Assembly: GCA_007118495.1 (NCBI GenBank) | Contig: SKRM01000023.1 | Coordinates: 1-53,543, forward strand | Length of the DNA stretch: 53,543 bases | Reading direction: 5' to 3' | Origin: Bacteroidales bacterium | Lineage (GTDB): Bacteria; Bacteroidota; Bacteroidia; Bacteroidales; UBA7960 | In this document: piece by piece, positions 35,169 to 45,575 of the stretch | Layout: each line of letters opens with the position of its first letter | Numbering within the stretch: the first letter of the stretch is position 1 | The notes under the pieces: model-generated | The model's database searches: none | Told to the model about the DNA's origin: nothing | Seen by the model: the letters and a program-made list of their open reading frames with translations, nothing else | Position numbers and translations under genes: made by a program

Positions 35169-35819
35169 ATGGATATTCAATCTATTGGTCAAAAAATTCG
35201 CGGGTATCAGAAGGATGGCAAGCGTTTGTTTGCCACATCGAGCTTTCAGACCCATAGTGTGGTACTTTTACACATCCTCAGCCATATTGACAAAAGCATC
35301 CCCATATATTTTATCAACACAGGCTACCATTTTGCCGAAACCATCCGATACAAGGATACAGTAAGCCAGAGGCTGGGCATCAAAGTAATTGACCTGCATT
35401 CACACGTGCCCAAGGTAATGCAAACAAATGGGGCAGGTAATCTGATGTTCACCTATGACCCTGACTATTGCTGCTACCTGAACAAGGTACAACCTGTTGA
35501 GTCACTGCTTGATCAATATGACGTCTGGATCAATGGCATCCGTGCCCAACAAAATGAGTACAGGAGCCGATTCAAGGTTGAAGACAGCACCACAGGAAAG
35601 ATCCTCAGGTTTCATCCCCTGATTGCCTGGAGCACCAAAAAGGTGGAATCATATATCAAAGAACATGATTTACCGATCCATCCCCTTGAAAGTAAAGGTT
35701 ATAAAAGTATTGGCTGCGAGCCTTGCACCCGGCCGACAAACGGAACCAACATCAGGGATGCCCGTTGGGCGGGCATGCAAAAAACCGAATGCGGGCTGCA
35801 CAAAAAAACATTTCTCTAG
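35169..35819 (+). CDS. cysH: CysH-type adenylylsulfate/phosphoadenylylsulfate reductase
   Basis: This 216-residue protein of the PP-loop superfamily reduces activated sulfate to sulfite. Substrate-binding SSFQTHSVVLLH is near the N-terminus. Cys101-Cys102 and the pair Cys183/Cys186 (GCEPC) are the [4Fe-4S] ligands typical of APS-reducing enzymes. The C-terminal ECGLH carries the catalytic Cys208. The intact CC...CxxC set favours APS over PAPS as substrate. The open frame extends far upstream (to 34503) across the antisense strand of the DAHP synthase gene; I discard that part because similarity starts only here. No ATP sulfurylase or sulfite reductase gene is adjacent. The next gene starts 23 nt later. 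Confidence 0.9.
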   Translation: MDIQSIGQKIRGYQKDGKRLFATSSFQTHSVVLLHILSHIDKSIPIYFINTGYHFAETIRYKDTVSQRLGIKVIDLHSHVPKVMQTNGAGNLMFTYDPDYCCYLNKVQPVESLLDQYDVWINGIRAQQNEYRSRFKVEDSTTGKILRFHPLIAWSTKKVESYIKEHDLPIHPLESKGYKSIGCEPCTRPTNGTNIRDARWAGMQKTECGLHKKTFL

Positions 35820-35842
35820 AACATTAAATACCAACTGTTAAA

Positions 35843-36757
35843 ATGCGAATTCTCATCACAGGCGGGGCAGGTTATATCGGCCACCAGTTGATCCACGCGC
35901 TGGCCAACAGACCCGAAGTGGAACACATTCTGGTTTATGACAACCTGAGCCGCAAAGATTTTAGTTTGTTTCTGGATGCACGCTACAATCCGGGCAAGGT
36001 CAGTTTTATGGAAGGAGAGTTGCTTGATTCAAAAAGGCTGCGCAAGGTGTTGAAAGATATTGATGTGGTTTACCACCTGGCTGCAAAAGTTTCCACCCCG
36101 CTGGCCACAGAAAACTCTCACCTTTTTGAACAGATTAACCACTGGGGAACAGCTGAGCTGGTGTATGCCGTTGAAGAAAGTTCTGTAAGCAAATTTGTTT
36201 ACCTGAGTACCACATCGGTTTACGGGGCCTCAGAACAAATGATTGATATATCAACCCCACCCGACCCAAGGACATTTTACGGAAGCAGCAAGCTCCGTGG
36301 TGAAGCCCATGTAGAACGACTGTTTGATAAAAAACAGGCCTGGATTATCCGCTGTGGAAACGTTTACGGATACAGCCCAAGTGTGCGTTTTGACGCGGTG
36401 ATCAACCGCTTTATGTTCAATGCCAATTTTAACGGACGCATCCAGATAACCGGTAACGGTAAACAGCAAAGGGCTTTTGTGCATGTTGACAAAGTTGCCA
36501 CCATGCTGGCCAACCTGCTGGAACTTCCTTTGGCGCCCGGCATCTACAATTTCAGTGAACATAATTTATCCATTGAATATATTGCCGGGGTTATCAGGGA
36601 GATTTATCCTGAAGTGGATATTATTTTCGTGAATCAGCATCTGGTTATGCGCGAGATCAAAGTGTTGCCTGATGTGCGTCTTGAGCCGCTGTTTTCATGG
36701 CCGGATATCAGCTTTAAGGCGGAGCTTGAAGCCTTTAGGGAGCAGTTTGCATTTTAG
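35843..36757 (+). CDS. NAD(P)-dependent epimerase/dehydratase (extended SDR)
   Basis: This 304-residue extended short-chain dehydrogenase binds a dinucleotide through GGAGYIG (residues 7-13). It has the catalytic set Ser/Thr 122-125 (STTS), Tyr146 and Lys150 (YGSSK), and the HLAAKV region at 78-83. The family usually acts on nucleotide-sugars such as UDP-glucose/galactose, but the specificity is not readable here. It lies 23 nt after cysH and may share its transcript. A terminator-like repeat element follows at 36766. Confidence 0.85.
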   Translation: MRILITGGAGYIGHQLIHALANRPEVEHILVYDNLSRKDFSLFLDARYNPGKVSFMEGELLDSKRLRKVLKDIDVVYHLAAKVSTPLATENSHLFEQINHWGTAELVYAVEESSVSKFVYLSTTSVYGASEQMIDISTPPDPRTFYGSSKLRGEAHVERLFDKKQAWIIRCGNVYGYSPSVRFDAVINRFMFNANFNGRIQITGNGKQQRAFVHVDKVATMLANLLELPLAPGIYNFSEHNLSIEYIAGVIREIYPEVDIIFVNQHLVMREIKVLPDVRLEPLFSWPDISFKAELEAFREQFAF

Positions 36758-36765
36758 TGCCATTC

Positions 36766-36820
36766 AGCAAAAAACCCAGTGCCGGATATGCTTCGCATAT
36801 ATGCGCTTCGTATTTTTTTT
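36766..36820 (+). repeat. Single copy of the 46677-type repeat, terminator-like
   Basis: An AGCAAAAA start, CGGATATGCTTCGCATATAT core and a T8 tract make up this element. It contains a perfect ATATGC-TTC-GCATAT hairpin followed by a second CGCTTCG centre and the T run, which would work as an intrinsic terminator for the epimerase gene. It aligns closely to the last copy of the tandem array at 46677-46872. Confidence 0.75.
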
Positions 36821-36882
36821 CCTGAACGCTACACAACGTATAACGCTGGCTGAAACAGCACATCAGCATAGGAGCAGAGGGG

Positions 36883-37518
36883 TTATTTGCGGCCGAAATC
36901 GGCGGGGATTTCGCCCCAGGCTTCGGTTTCCCACTTAAGCAGGGGGTTATCCCAGGTGTTGTTTTTCAACCACTGCTCGGCTCGTTTGATCAGGTTAAAC
37001 AAGTTTGCATTTTCAGGAGTGGGTTCAACCCTGGTCTTTGCTTTTTTGTTACGTACCCAGACCATGGCCGTACGTGAGTCGGTATAAATGGGCAGTTTGA
37101 TATTGTGTTTTGCGCACCATGACAAGGCATGGACTATGGCCAGAAATTCACCGATATTGTTTGACCCGCCCTTGAAGGGGCCCATCTTAAAGAGTTTTGC
37201 ACCGGTTTTGGTTTCAACACCCTGGTATTCCATCAGCCCATTGGTGCTGTTGCAGGCCGCATCTACTGATATGCTATCAAGGTTGGGCTTACCAATGGCT
37301 TTCAGTTCGGCTGCTGACAGCTTGCTTACATGCTTTTTTTCTTTGCCGACATAATCTGCATAATTGCCGTCAAATGCCTTCCAGGCCTGTTCCTGGTCGG
37401 GGAATGACTTGTAGATTGCGCCCTGGTATCCCTCAACAGCTTTACGGCATTCTGCCCAGCTTGTGAACACACCGGTTTGGTTGCCGCGCCAGACTGTGTA
37501 GTATTTTTTCGCAGACAT
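36883..37518 (-). CDS. rnhA: Ribonuclease HI with N-terminal hybrid-binding domain
   Basis: This 211-residue enzyme degrades RNA in RNA-DNA hybrids. Residues about 5-48 are the RHBD/caulimovirus viroplasmin-like hybrid-binding domain (YYTVWRGNQTGVFTSW). The catalytic domain follows, with acidic residues in SVDAACN, NNIGEFLAIVHAL, IYTDSRTAMVW and the C-terminal PADFG. This type replaces the shorter RNase HI in many Bacteroidota. It starts 11 nt after the recJ stop and is probably co-transcribed with it, a plausible repair and hybrid-removal pairing. Confidence 0.92.
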   Translation of the reverse strand: MSAKKYYTVWRGNQTGVFTSWAECRKAVEGYQGAIYKSFPDQEQAWKAFDGNYADYVGKEKKHVSKLSAAELKAIGKPNLDSISVDAACNSTNGLMEYQGVETKTGAKLFKMGPFKGGSNNIGEFLAIVHALSWCAKHNIKLPIYTDSRTAMVWVRNKKAKTRVEPTPENANLFNLIKRAEQWLKNNTWDNPLLKWETEAWGEIPADFGRK

Positions 37519-37529
37519 TTGGTTAGCAG

Positions 37530-39281
37530 TTAGGGGGTTGAAGGTTTGATGTCTTTGACATTGAGTTGCAGCATGGTTTTGCCGTTCCAGACATTTTCTT
37601 CGATCTGGTAGGCCAGGTCAAAATATTTCTGTTTTTGGATGAGGTAAAGTTGGTTACCTTGCTGAAAAGCGATGCACGGAAATTCAACATTGCTTACCTC
37701 AGGCTGAACCACCTTGAACTTCAGATGTTTTTTACCTACAATCCGGGCCGGGCCCTGGAAAGAGCAATTGCGCGACACAAATATGGGGTTGGGGTTACCT
37801 GGTCCAAAAGGAGCAAACTGTTTCAGTACCCTGAAAAACTTGCCTTCAAGATCCTTCAGATTAAGTTCTGCATGCACTTCAATTTGTGGGATGAGCATTT
37901 CATCTGAAATGGTTTCTTCAACCACCTCATTAAACCTGCGGGTAAAACTTTCAAGGTTTTCGGGTTTCATGCTCAGACCCGCTGCATATTTATGCCCCCC
38001 GAAATGTTCAAGCAGATCGTTGCATGCATCAATGGCATCATACACATCAAAGCCCTTGACCGACCTGGCTGACCCTGTAATCAACCCGTTTGACTCAGTG
38101 AGGATTACCGTGGGGCGGTAATAGGTCTCAATCAGGCGTGATGCCACTATCCCAATCACCCCCTTATGCCACTCGGCGTCAAAAAGTACCGTTGCTTTTG
38201 ATTCTCTGAGTTGCGGATCTTGCACAATGCGTTGCAGAGCCTGGCGGGTGATATCCACATCAAGGCTCCGGCGCTCGGTGTTGTTGTCGTTGATCCCCTC
38301 GCTCAGTTCATGGGTTTGCCCCATTTTGGTGCAAACCAGCAGGTCAACTGCCTTTTTGCCCTGTTCGATACGTCCGGCCGCATTGATTTTTGGGCCAATG
38401 AGAAACATGAGGTCACTGACATTGATCTCACGTGTAAAAGCAGTCAGATGGTCAGGTTCTGCCTTACGGTAAACATTGCTGTAAAACAGTATAGACTCCA
38501 GCCCCGCCCTGGGATGAAAGTTCAGACGTTTGAGCCCGAAGTGGGCCAGGATGCGGTTTTCGCCGGTAATGGGCACCACATCGGCCGCAATACTTACCAC
38601 CACCAGATCAAGAAATTTTTCCAGCTTTTCAGAGGGCAGCTGCCTGTGTTGGTAAAAAGCCTGGGCCAGTTTGAATCCGAGGCCACAGCCAGACAATTCC
38701 TTAAAGGGATAAGTACAATCATGTTGTTTGGGGTCAATCACAGCCAGTGCGGCAAGCTCGGTATCACCGGGGCGGTGATGATCAATCACGATAAAGTCTA
38801 TGCCTTTTTCGCGGGCATAACCAACCTGGCTGTGCGCCTTAATGCCGCAGTCAAGCGAAATGATCAGGCCTACATCTTGTTCCTGGGCAAAGTCAATGCT
38901 TTGGTATGAAATGCCATAACCCTCTTTGTACCTGTCTGGAATATAATAATCGAGGTTCTCGTGAAACTCCCTGAGCAGATCATACACCAGAGCCACAGCT
39001 GTTGTCCCGTCTACGTCATAATCGCCATAGATCAGGATACGCTCATTTTTTTCAATGGCTTTTTCGATACGCTCAATGGCTGCTTCCATCCCCTTTAAAA
39101 GGAATGGGTCATGCAGGTTATCAAGTGACGGCCTGAAATAGTCGCGTGCCTCTGAGTATGTCGTGATGCCCCTTTGCACAAGCAAACGAGCCAGCGTATG
39201 GTCTATTTTTAGGGAGGTGGAAAGCTTTTGAACAATTTCCGGGCTGGCATCATCCTTCAGCACCCACCGTTTTATTAACAT
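37530..39281 (-). CDS. recJ: Single-stranded-DNA exonuclease RecJ
   Basis: This 583-residue 5'-3' single-strand exonuclease of the DHH phosphoesterase family acts in recombination and mismatch repair. Motif I (IYGDYDVDGTTAVAL), motif II (SLDCGIKA) and the DHH motif (VIDHHRP) are intact. The DHHA1 domain has SARSVKGFDVYDAI and FGGHKYAAGLS, and an OB fold closes the protein. A TATCTTTA element lies 15 nt upstream, in the short gap behind atpC. Confidence 0.95.
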   Translation of the reverse strand: MLIKRWVLKDDASPEIVQKLSTSLKIDHTLARLLVQRGITTYSEARDYFRPSLDNLHDPFLLKGMEAAIERIEKAIEKNERILIYGDYDVDGTTAVALVYDLLREFHENLDYYIPDRYKEGYGISYQSIDFAQEQDVGLIISLDCGIKAHSQVGYAREKGIDFIVIDHHRPGDTELAALAVIDPKQHDCTYPFKELSGCGLGFKLAQAFYQHRQLPSEKLEKFLDLVVVSIAADVVPITGENRILAHFGLKRLNFHPRAGLESILFYSNVYRKAEPDHLTAFTREINVSDLMFLIGPKINAAGRIEQGKKAVDLLVCTKMGQTHELSEGINDNNTERRSLDVDITRQALQRIVQDPQLRESKATVLFDAEWHKGVIGIVASRLIETYYRPTVILTESNGLITGSARSVKGFDVYDAIDACNDLLEHFGGHKYAAGLSMKPENLESFTRRFNEVVEETISDEMLIPQIEVHAELNLKDLEGKFFRVLKQFAPFGPGNPNPIFVSRNCSFQGPARIVGKKHLKFKVVQPEVSNVEFPCIAFQQGNQLYLIQKQKYFDLAYQIEENVWNGKTMLQLNVKDIKPSTP

Positions 39282-39295
39282 CAGTCTTTTTTATG

Positions 39296-39303
39296 TAAAG
39301 ATA
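39296..39303 (-). promoter_or_regulatory. Possible recJ promoter
   Basis: The minus strand reads TATCTTTA in the 46-nt gap between the atpC stop and the recJ start. One base off consensus; it could let recJ-rnhA be expressed independently of atpDC. Confidence 0.35.
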
Positions 39304-39327
39304 CAAAAAATGAAACTTTATCTCAGA

Positions 39328-41107
<1,780 letters not shown>

Positions 41108-41292
41108 TTAAATCGGTCACAAGAACCGACACCCCTTGCAAACATTGGTCAAACAAGGCATCTAACTGACAGCAAGAGGTAGTGGTATCTGACGAAAGTA
41201 AGGATTTTTTAAAATAAATGACTTGTAATTAGCGTATTTAATTTTATAACTTTACCTGCATTGGAACGAAATTTGAATACCATTCATTGCAT

Positions 41293-42291
41293 ATGAACGC
41301 ACACGGAGTTTCAAATAAACTGATAGCGCCCCTGACTGAGGAGCAATTGCCAGGCAAAGAGAGATTTAAAGCCTGTGTGCTTTCATTTTTTGACGGCATG
41401 CATCACCACCACCAGCAACTGCTGGCCCACGGCAGCAACCTCTGCGATGCAGACCGGAGCAAACTACTGGTGATCATGGCCCACACAGAAAACACGCCGA
41501 CTTATACCCCCGGTAGACAAGAAGTGCTGTTAACCCCCGGTGAACGTATCCAGATGCTTCTGGGGATGGGATATGAACATGTATTGCCATGGGCTGTTCC
41601 GCATCACCATCAGGGCGCAGCCCATATTGACTGGCCGGCAGGAGCTGCCATTATGGATGAAAAAACCGACAAACTTGTACCCGGTGCAGATATTTGGACA
41701 AACCCCCATTTTAAAAGGCTGGTTGAACAAACCCGGAAGCAGCAGCCCGGTCTTACACAAAAAACTGACAACAGTTTCTTTGGACAAACAAGCCACGAAC
41801 ATGAAATGATCACAAACATGATCGCCAGTGGAGAGGTGGCTGCAACCATGGAAAAGCTCGGCTATGCCTATCCCCTGGGTGGGCATGTGGTTGAAGGGAA
41901 TAAAATTGGACGTACCCTGGGATACCCCACAGCCAATTTAAGGGTGGCCCATGTGGATAAAGTAATACCCGGACAGGGTGTTTATGTGGCCCTGGTACAG
42001 GTTGAAGGCCATTGGCACCAGGCCATGGTGAATATTGGCATCAGGCCTACCCTTGATATGGAAAACGTGACCATTGAAGCCAATCTGTTTAACTTCAACA
42101 AAGACATCTACGGCCAATGGATTACCATCGGTTTTCTGTCCAGGATACGTGACGAGATGCGTTTCAGCTCACTGGCGGCCCTGAAAAATCAATTGGACAG
42201 AGACAGGGAAAATGCCAAAGACGTATTGCGGCAACTGGTACCCCAAACCACAACGGGTGATTTTGTAACCGCAGCCATCAAATGGTCATGA
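41293..42291 (+). CDS. RibF-like riboflavin kinase with degenerate FAD-synthetase domain
   Basis: This 332-residue protein has the two-domain layout of bifunctional RibF. The C-terminal riboflavin kinase domain (about 193-325) is intact, with EGNKIGRTLGYPTANL, the VNIGIRPT strand and a downstream Glu in VTIEANLFNF. The N-terminal adenylyltransferase half is altered at every key site: the usual GxFDGxHxGHQ reads SFFDGMHHHHQ (31-41), the VGxDFRFG loop is replaced by PGADIWTNPHF, and the SSTxIR motif by GQTSHEHEMI. It may therefore only make FMN, or use a changed nucleotidyl-transfer site. I start at the ATG; a TTG two codons upstream is also open. The 3' end overlaps the convergent frr by 14 nt. 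Confidence 0.85.
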   Translation: MNAHGVSNKLIAPLTEEQLPGKERFKACVLSFFDGMHHHHQQLLAHGSNLCDADRSKLLVIMAHTENTPTYTPGRQEVLLTPGERIQMLLGMGYEHVLPWAVPHHHQGAAHIDWPAGAAIMDEKTDKLVPGADIWTNPHFKRLVEQTRKQQPGLTQKTDNSFFGQTSHEHEMITNMIASGEVAATMEKLGYAYPLGGHVVEGNKIGRTLGYPTANLRVAHVDKVIPGQGVYVALVQVEGHWHQAMVNIGIRPTLDMENVTIEANLFNFNKDIYGQWITIGFLSRIRDEMRFSSLAALKNQLDRDRENAKDVLRQLVPQTTTGDFVTAAIKWS

Positions 42292-42841
42292 TGTCTTTTT
42301 CTTTTACCTCAACCATTTGATCAATCCTGGCGGTAAACTCTTTGGTAATTTCGTCAATATTGTGCTCAAACACCTTGACCAGATCTTCAGGAACACCCTC
42401 TTTTTCAAGCTTTTTTCCGGCATCCATTGCCTCACGGCGGGCATTGCGAATACCCACCTTGGTGTTCTCTGCCTCACTTTTTACCTTTTTAACCAGGTCG
42501 CGGCGGCGCTCTTCAGTTAATGGCGGAACCGAAATGCGTATCTGGGTTCCGTCATTCTGGGGATTGAATCCCAAATTGGCAGCCATGATGGCTCTTTCAA
42601 TGGGCTCAAGCATGTTCTTTTCCCAAGGCTGAACCAGAATGGTTCGGGGGTCGGGGGTGTTGACGTTTGACATCTGTGAAAGCTTGGTCATAACGCCGTA
42701 ATAATCAACACTCACATTGTCAAGCATTTGTGGATTGGCCTTCCCTGCCCTGATCTTAACCAGCTCTTTTTCGAGGTGGGATATTGATTTGGACATCTTC
42801 TCCTCGGTTTCAGCGTACAAAAAATCAAGTTCTTCGTTCAT
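42278..42841 (-). CDS. frr: Ribosome recycling factor
   Basis: This 187-residue protein splits post-termination ribosomes together with EF-G. Domain I is a three-helix bundle (KSISHLEKELVKIRAGKANP) and domain II contains YYGVMTKLSQMSNV. The C-terminal helix (RREAMDAGKKLEKEGVPED) is conserved. I start at MNEELDF, giving the usual family length; the longer frame adds a hydrophobic, non-homologous leader reaching the octamer tract. A TAAATTTG promoter element lies at 42869-42876. Confidence 0.96.
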   Translation of the reverse strand: MNEELDFLYAETEEKMSKSISHLEKELVKIRAGKANPQMLDNVSVDYYGVMTKLSQMSNVNTPDPRTILVQPWEKNMLEPIERAIMAANLGFNPQNDGTQIRISVPPLTEERRRDLVKKVKSEAENTKVGIRNARREAMDAGKKLEKEGVPEDLVKVFEHNIDEITKEFTARIDQMVEVKEKDIMTI

Positions 42842-42868
42842 TGTTGTTTTTGTTGGTTGTTGTTGAAG

Positions 42869-42876
42869 CAAATTTA
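42869..42876 (-). promoter_or_regulatory. Promoter -7 element for frr
   Basis: The minus strand reads TAAATTTG, an exact TAnnTTTG match, 28 nt before the frr start codon. The octamer tandem array begins 16 bp upstream of it, so its first copies occupy the -33 region. Confidence 0.55.
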
Positions 42877-42891
42877 AGAATATATTTAAAA

Positions 42892-42995
42892 GTCGAAAGG
42901 TCAAAATGTCGAAAGGTCAAAAAGTCGGAAGGTCGAAAGGTCGAAGGGTCGGAATGTCAAAATGTCGAAAAGTCGAAAGGTCGAAGGGTCGGAAG
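42892..42995. repeat. Octamer tandem array, 13 copies
   Basis: Thirteen tandem 8-bp units (GTCGAAAG, GTCAAAAT, GTCGGAAG and variants; consensus GTCRRAAR) run without interruption between the divergent frr and pyrH genes, ending 47 bp before the pyrH start codon. Substitutions are confined almost entirely to positions 4, 5, 7 and 8. The copy number sets the distance between upstream DNA and both promoters. Confidence 0.9.
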
Positions 42996-43042
42996 TTGGG
43001 GGTTTTTTGTAAATTGCGGTAGGTTTTTTAAAATGATGATGT

Positions 43043-43768
43043 ATGGCACATTATAAAAGGATATTGCTGAAACTCAGTGGTGAATCACTGGCTGGTGTAA
43101 ACCGTTTGGGGATTGATGCCGGGGCATTGGACAATTATGCCGGTGAGATCAGGCAGCTTATTGATAACGGCGTTGAAATTGGGGTTGTTTTGGGCGGGGG
43201 CAATATCTTCCGCGGCCTGCACGGAAGCCATCAGGGCTTCGACCGGGTGCAGGGAGACCAGATGGGCATGCTGGCCACCATCATCAACTCTATGGCGCTG
43301 CAATCGGCCCTTGAGGGCATGGGCATTAAAGCATCCATCCTATCAGGCATACCTGTGGAGAATATTTCAGAGAAAATGAACCGAAAAAAAGCATTGAAAC
43401 TGTTTGGCGAAGGCCATGTGGTTATCATGGCCGGAGGTACAGGAAATCCTTTCTTTACCACTGACTCGGCGGCAGCGCTCAGGGCTCTGGAGATTCAGGC
43501 TGATGTCATCTTGAAGGGAACGCGGGTTAACGGCATCTATTCAGCCGATCCGGAAAAAGACCCCGGTGCCACTTTTTTCAGCACCCTGACCTTTGACGAG
43601 GCCATTGAAAAGAACCTCAAGGTTATGGATCAGACAGCCTTTACCCTATGCAAAGAAAATACCCTTCCCATTATTGTCTTTAACGTTAATGAAAAGGGTA
43701 TTCTGTATGATATTGTTGTCAGCGGACAACAGCGGGGGACACTGGTTACGACAGCGACACACGCTTAA
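43043..43768 (+). CDS. pyrH: UMP kinase
   Basis: This 241-residue hexameric UMP kinase of the amino acid kinase fold makes UDP for nucleotide synthesis. It has LKLSGESLAG (phosphate loop), VLGGGNIFRG, DQMGMLATIIN with UMP-contacting residues and KGTRVNGIYSADPEKDP. The start is fixed by MAHYKRILLKLSGES. In many bacteria pyrH follows tsf in the same direction and precedes frr. Here pyrH points towards tsf, overlapping it by 23 nt at the 3' ends, and is divergent from frr. Confidence 0.96.
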   Translation: MAHYKRILLKLSGESLAGVNRLGIDAGALDNYAGEIRQLIDNGVEIGVVLGGGNIFRGLHGSHQGFDRVQGDQMGMLATIINSMALQSALEGMGIKASILSGIPVENISEKMNRKKALKLFGEGHVVIMAGGTGNPFFTTDSAAALRALEIQADVILKGTRVNGIYSADPEKDPGATFFSTLTFDEAIEKNLKVMDQTAFTLCKENTLPIIVFNVNEKGILYDIVVSGQQRGTLVTTATHA

Positions 43769-44579
43769 AGGCGACAACCGTAAGCTCTTTATCAGCAGCT
43801 TTGAGCATATCACCAACTGAAATTTTGGTATCCTTAATGAAAGCCTGGTTTATCAGGGTATTTTCCTTGAAAAACCTGTTGAGTTTGCCCATGGCAATTT
43901 TCTCAAGCAGTTCTTCGGCTTTACCTTCCTGACGGGCCTGGTCTTTGCCAATTTCAATCTCTTTTTCAATGATTGTAGCATCAACGTCATCTTTGTCAAT
44001 GGCCACAGGTGCCATGGCTGCGATCTGCATAACCACATCTTTTCCAATGGAATCAATGTCATTTACATCAGCCTTGTTCAGGGCAGCAATGGCAGCAATT
44101 CTGTTTCCGGGGTGGGTATAGGCAAAAGCTCTGGCACCAGCAACAAGCTCGAATGCACCAACTTCCATTTTCTCACCTGTCTTGCCTACCATATCGGTTA
44201 CATTTTCAGCTACGCTACGTCCATTCATGTCAGCAGCTTGCAGCTCTTCAAGATTGGCACAGTCTTTTGCAATGGCCAGATCAAGAATAGCGTTGGCAAA
44301 GTCAATCACTTCCTGGTTTTGGGCCACAAAGTCAGTTTCGCAGTTGAGCATCACTGAGTAAGCCTTGTTACCATCAGCATTTACCTTGCTCAGCACGACA
44401 CCTTCATTGGCATCACGTCCTGAGCGGCTGCTGGCCAGTTTTTGGCCTTTTTTGCGGAGAATATCGGTGGCTTTTTCAAAATCACCATCAGACTCCACCA
44501 GCGCTTTTTTGCAATCCATCATACCAGCACCAGTCTGCTTACGTAGTTTGTTTACATCAGCGGCGGTAATATTTGCCAT
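43746..44579 (-). CDS. tsf: Elongation factor Ts
   Basis: This 277-residue guanine-nucleotide exchange factor for EF-Tu has an N-terminal UBA-like domain (AADVNKLRKQTGAGMMDCKK) and the conserved NCETDFVAQN loop that contacts EF-Tu. The dimerisation/core domains follow. It is the last gene of the rplM-rpsI-rpsB-tsf unit, 48 nt after rpsB. Confidence 0.96.
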   Translation of the reverse strand: MANITAADVNKLRKQTGAGMMDCKKALVESDGDFEKATDILRKKGQKLASSRSGRDANEGVVLSKVNADGNKAYSVMLNCETDFVAQNQEVIDFANAILDLAIAKDCANLEELQAADMNGRSVAENVTDMVGKTGEKMEVGAFELVAGARAFAYTHPGNRIAAIAALNKADVNDIDSIGKDVVMQIAAMAPVAIDKDDVDATIIEKEIEIGKDQARQEGKAEELLEKIAMGKLNRFFKENTLINQAFIKDTKISVGDMLKAADKELTVVAFKRVSLS

Positions 44580-44627
44580 ATTTATTTTGTTTTAACGGTT
44601 TACAATCTGATTGTTATCGTTCAGGTA

Positions 44628-45551
44628 TTATTTTCTGGGACGCTTGCCTGCTGGCCTTTTGGCGGCTGACTTTGGTCCTTTGCTACCTGAATCATCATCC
44701 TCATCCAGCTTCACCTTTCTGGCCTGATGGGCCTTCTTTTCAGCGAGCTCTTCATCGGTCAGGTCTTCGTCATCAGCCTCATCAAGGGCTTTCAAACGCT
44801 TCCTTTCCTTTTCCTCTTCCAATTCCCTTTCTTCTTCTTCTTCTATGGCCTTGTCTTTCTCAAGCTTGCGCTCAGCCAGACCTTCTTGAATGGCCTCAAC
44901 CATCAGCTTCACAATAATGTGAATGGATTTAGAGGCGTCATCATTGGCCGGAATGGGGAAATCAACGTCAAGGGGATTGGCGTTGGTATCGACAATGGCG
45001 AAAGTGGGGATGTTCAGTTTTTTGGCTTCAGCCACAGCAATGTGCTCTTTGCAGATGTCAACCACAAAAATGGCAGCCGGCAGCCTGTTCAGATCGGCGA
45101 TGCTGCCAAGTTGCTTTTCAAGCTTGGCGCGCTCACGCATAATCTGCAGACGCTCACGCTTTGACATATTGTCGAAGGTGCCATCAGTGGCCATCTTGTC
45201 GATGGAGCTCATTTTCTTGACCGCCTTGCGGATGGTAGCAAAATTAGTCAACATACCACCGGGCCACCTTTCGGTAACATAGGGCATGTTAATCTCTTTC
45301 ACCAAATCAGCAACCGTGTCTTTTGCCTGTTTCTTGGTCGCCACGAAGAGAATCTTTTTTCCCGACTTGGCGATCTGCTTCAGGGCGTTGGCCGCTTCAT
45401 CCACCTTGGCAATGGTCTTATTCAAATCAATGATGTGGATTCCATTCCGTTCCATGAAAATGTAAGGAGCCATATTGGGGTTCCACTTCCTTTTCAGGTG
45501 ACCGAAATGTACACCAGCATCCAAAAGTTCGTTATAGTTTGTTCTTGCCAT
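44628..45551 (-). CDS. rpsB: Ribosomal protein S2 with long charged tail
   Basis: This 307-residue small-subunit protein has a normal S2 core over residues about 1-220 (LLDAGVHFGHLKRKWNPNM, ATKKQAKDTV, ERWPGGMLTNFATI, FAIVDTNANPLDVDFPIPAN). An extra tail of about 85 residues follows, dominated by Glu/Lys/Asp and ending in KRPAGKRPRK. Extended S2 tails occur in other Bacteroidota; their role is unknown. Confidence 0.96.
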   Translation of the reverse strand: MARTNYNELLDAGVHFGHLKRKWNPNMAPYIFMERNGIHIIDLNKTIAKVDEAANALKQIAKSGKKILFVATKKQAKDTVADLVKEINMPYVTERWPGGMLTNFATIRKAVKKMSSIDKMATDGTFDNMSKRERLQIMRERAKLEKQLGSIADLNRLPAAIFVVDICKEHIAVAEAKKLNIPTFAIVDTNANPLDVDFPIPANDDASKSIHIIVKLMVEAIQEGLAERKLEKDKAIEEEEERELEEEKERKRLKALDEADDEDLTDEELAEKKAHQARKVKLDEDDDSGSKGPKSAAKRPAGKRPRK

Positions 45552-45575
45552 GATCTCAGATAAATAAAAATGTGA

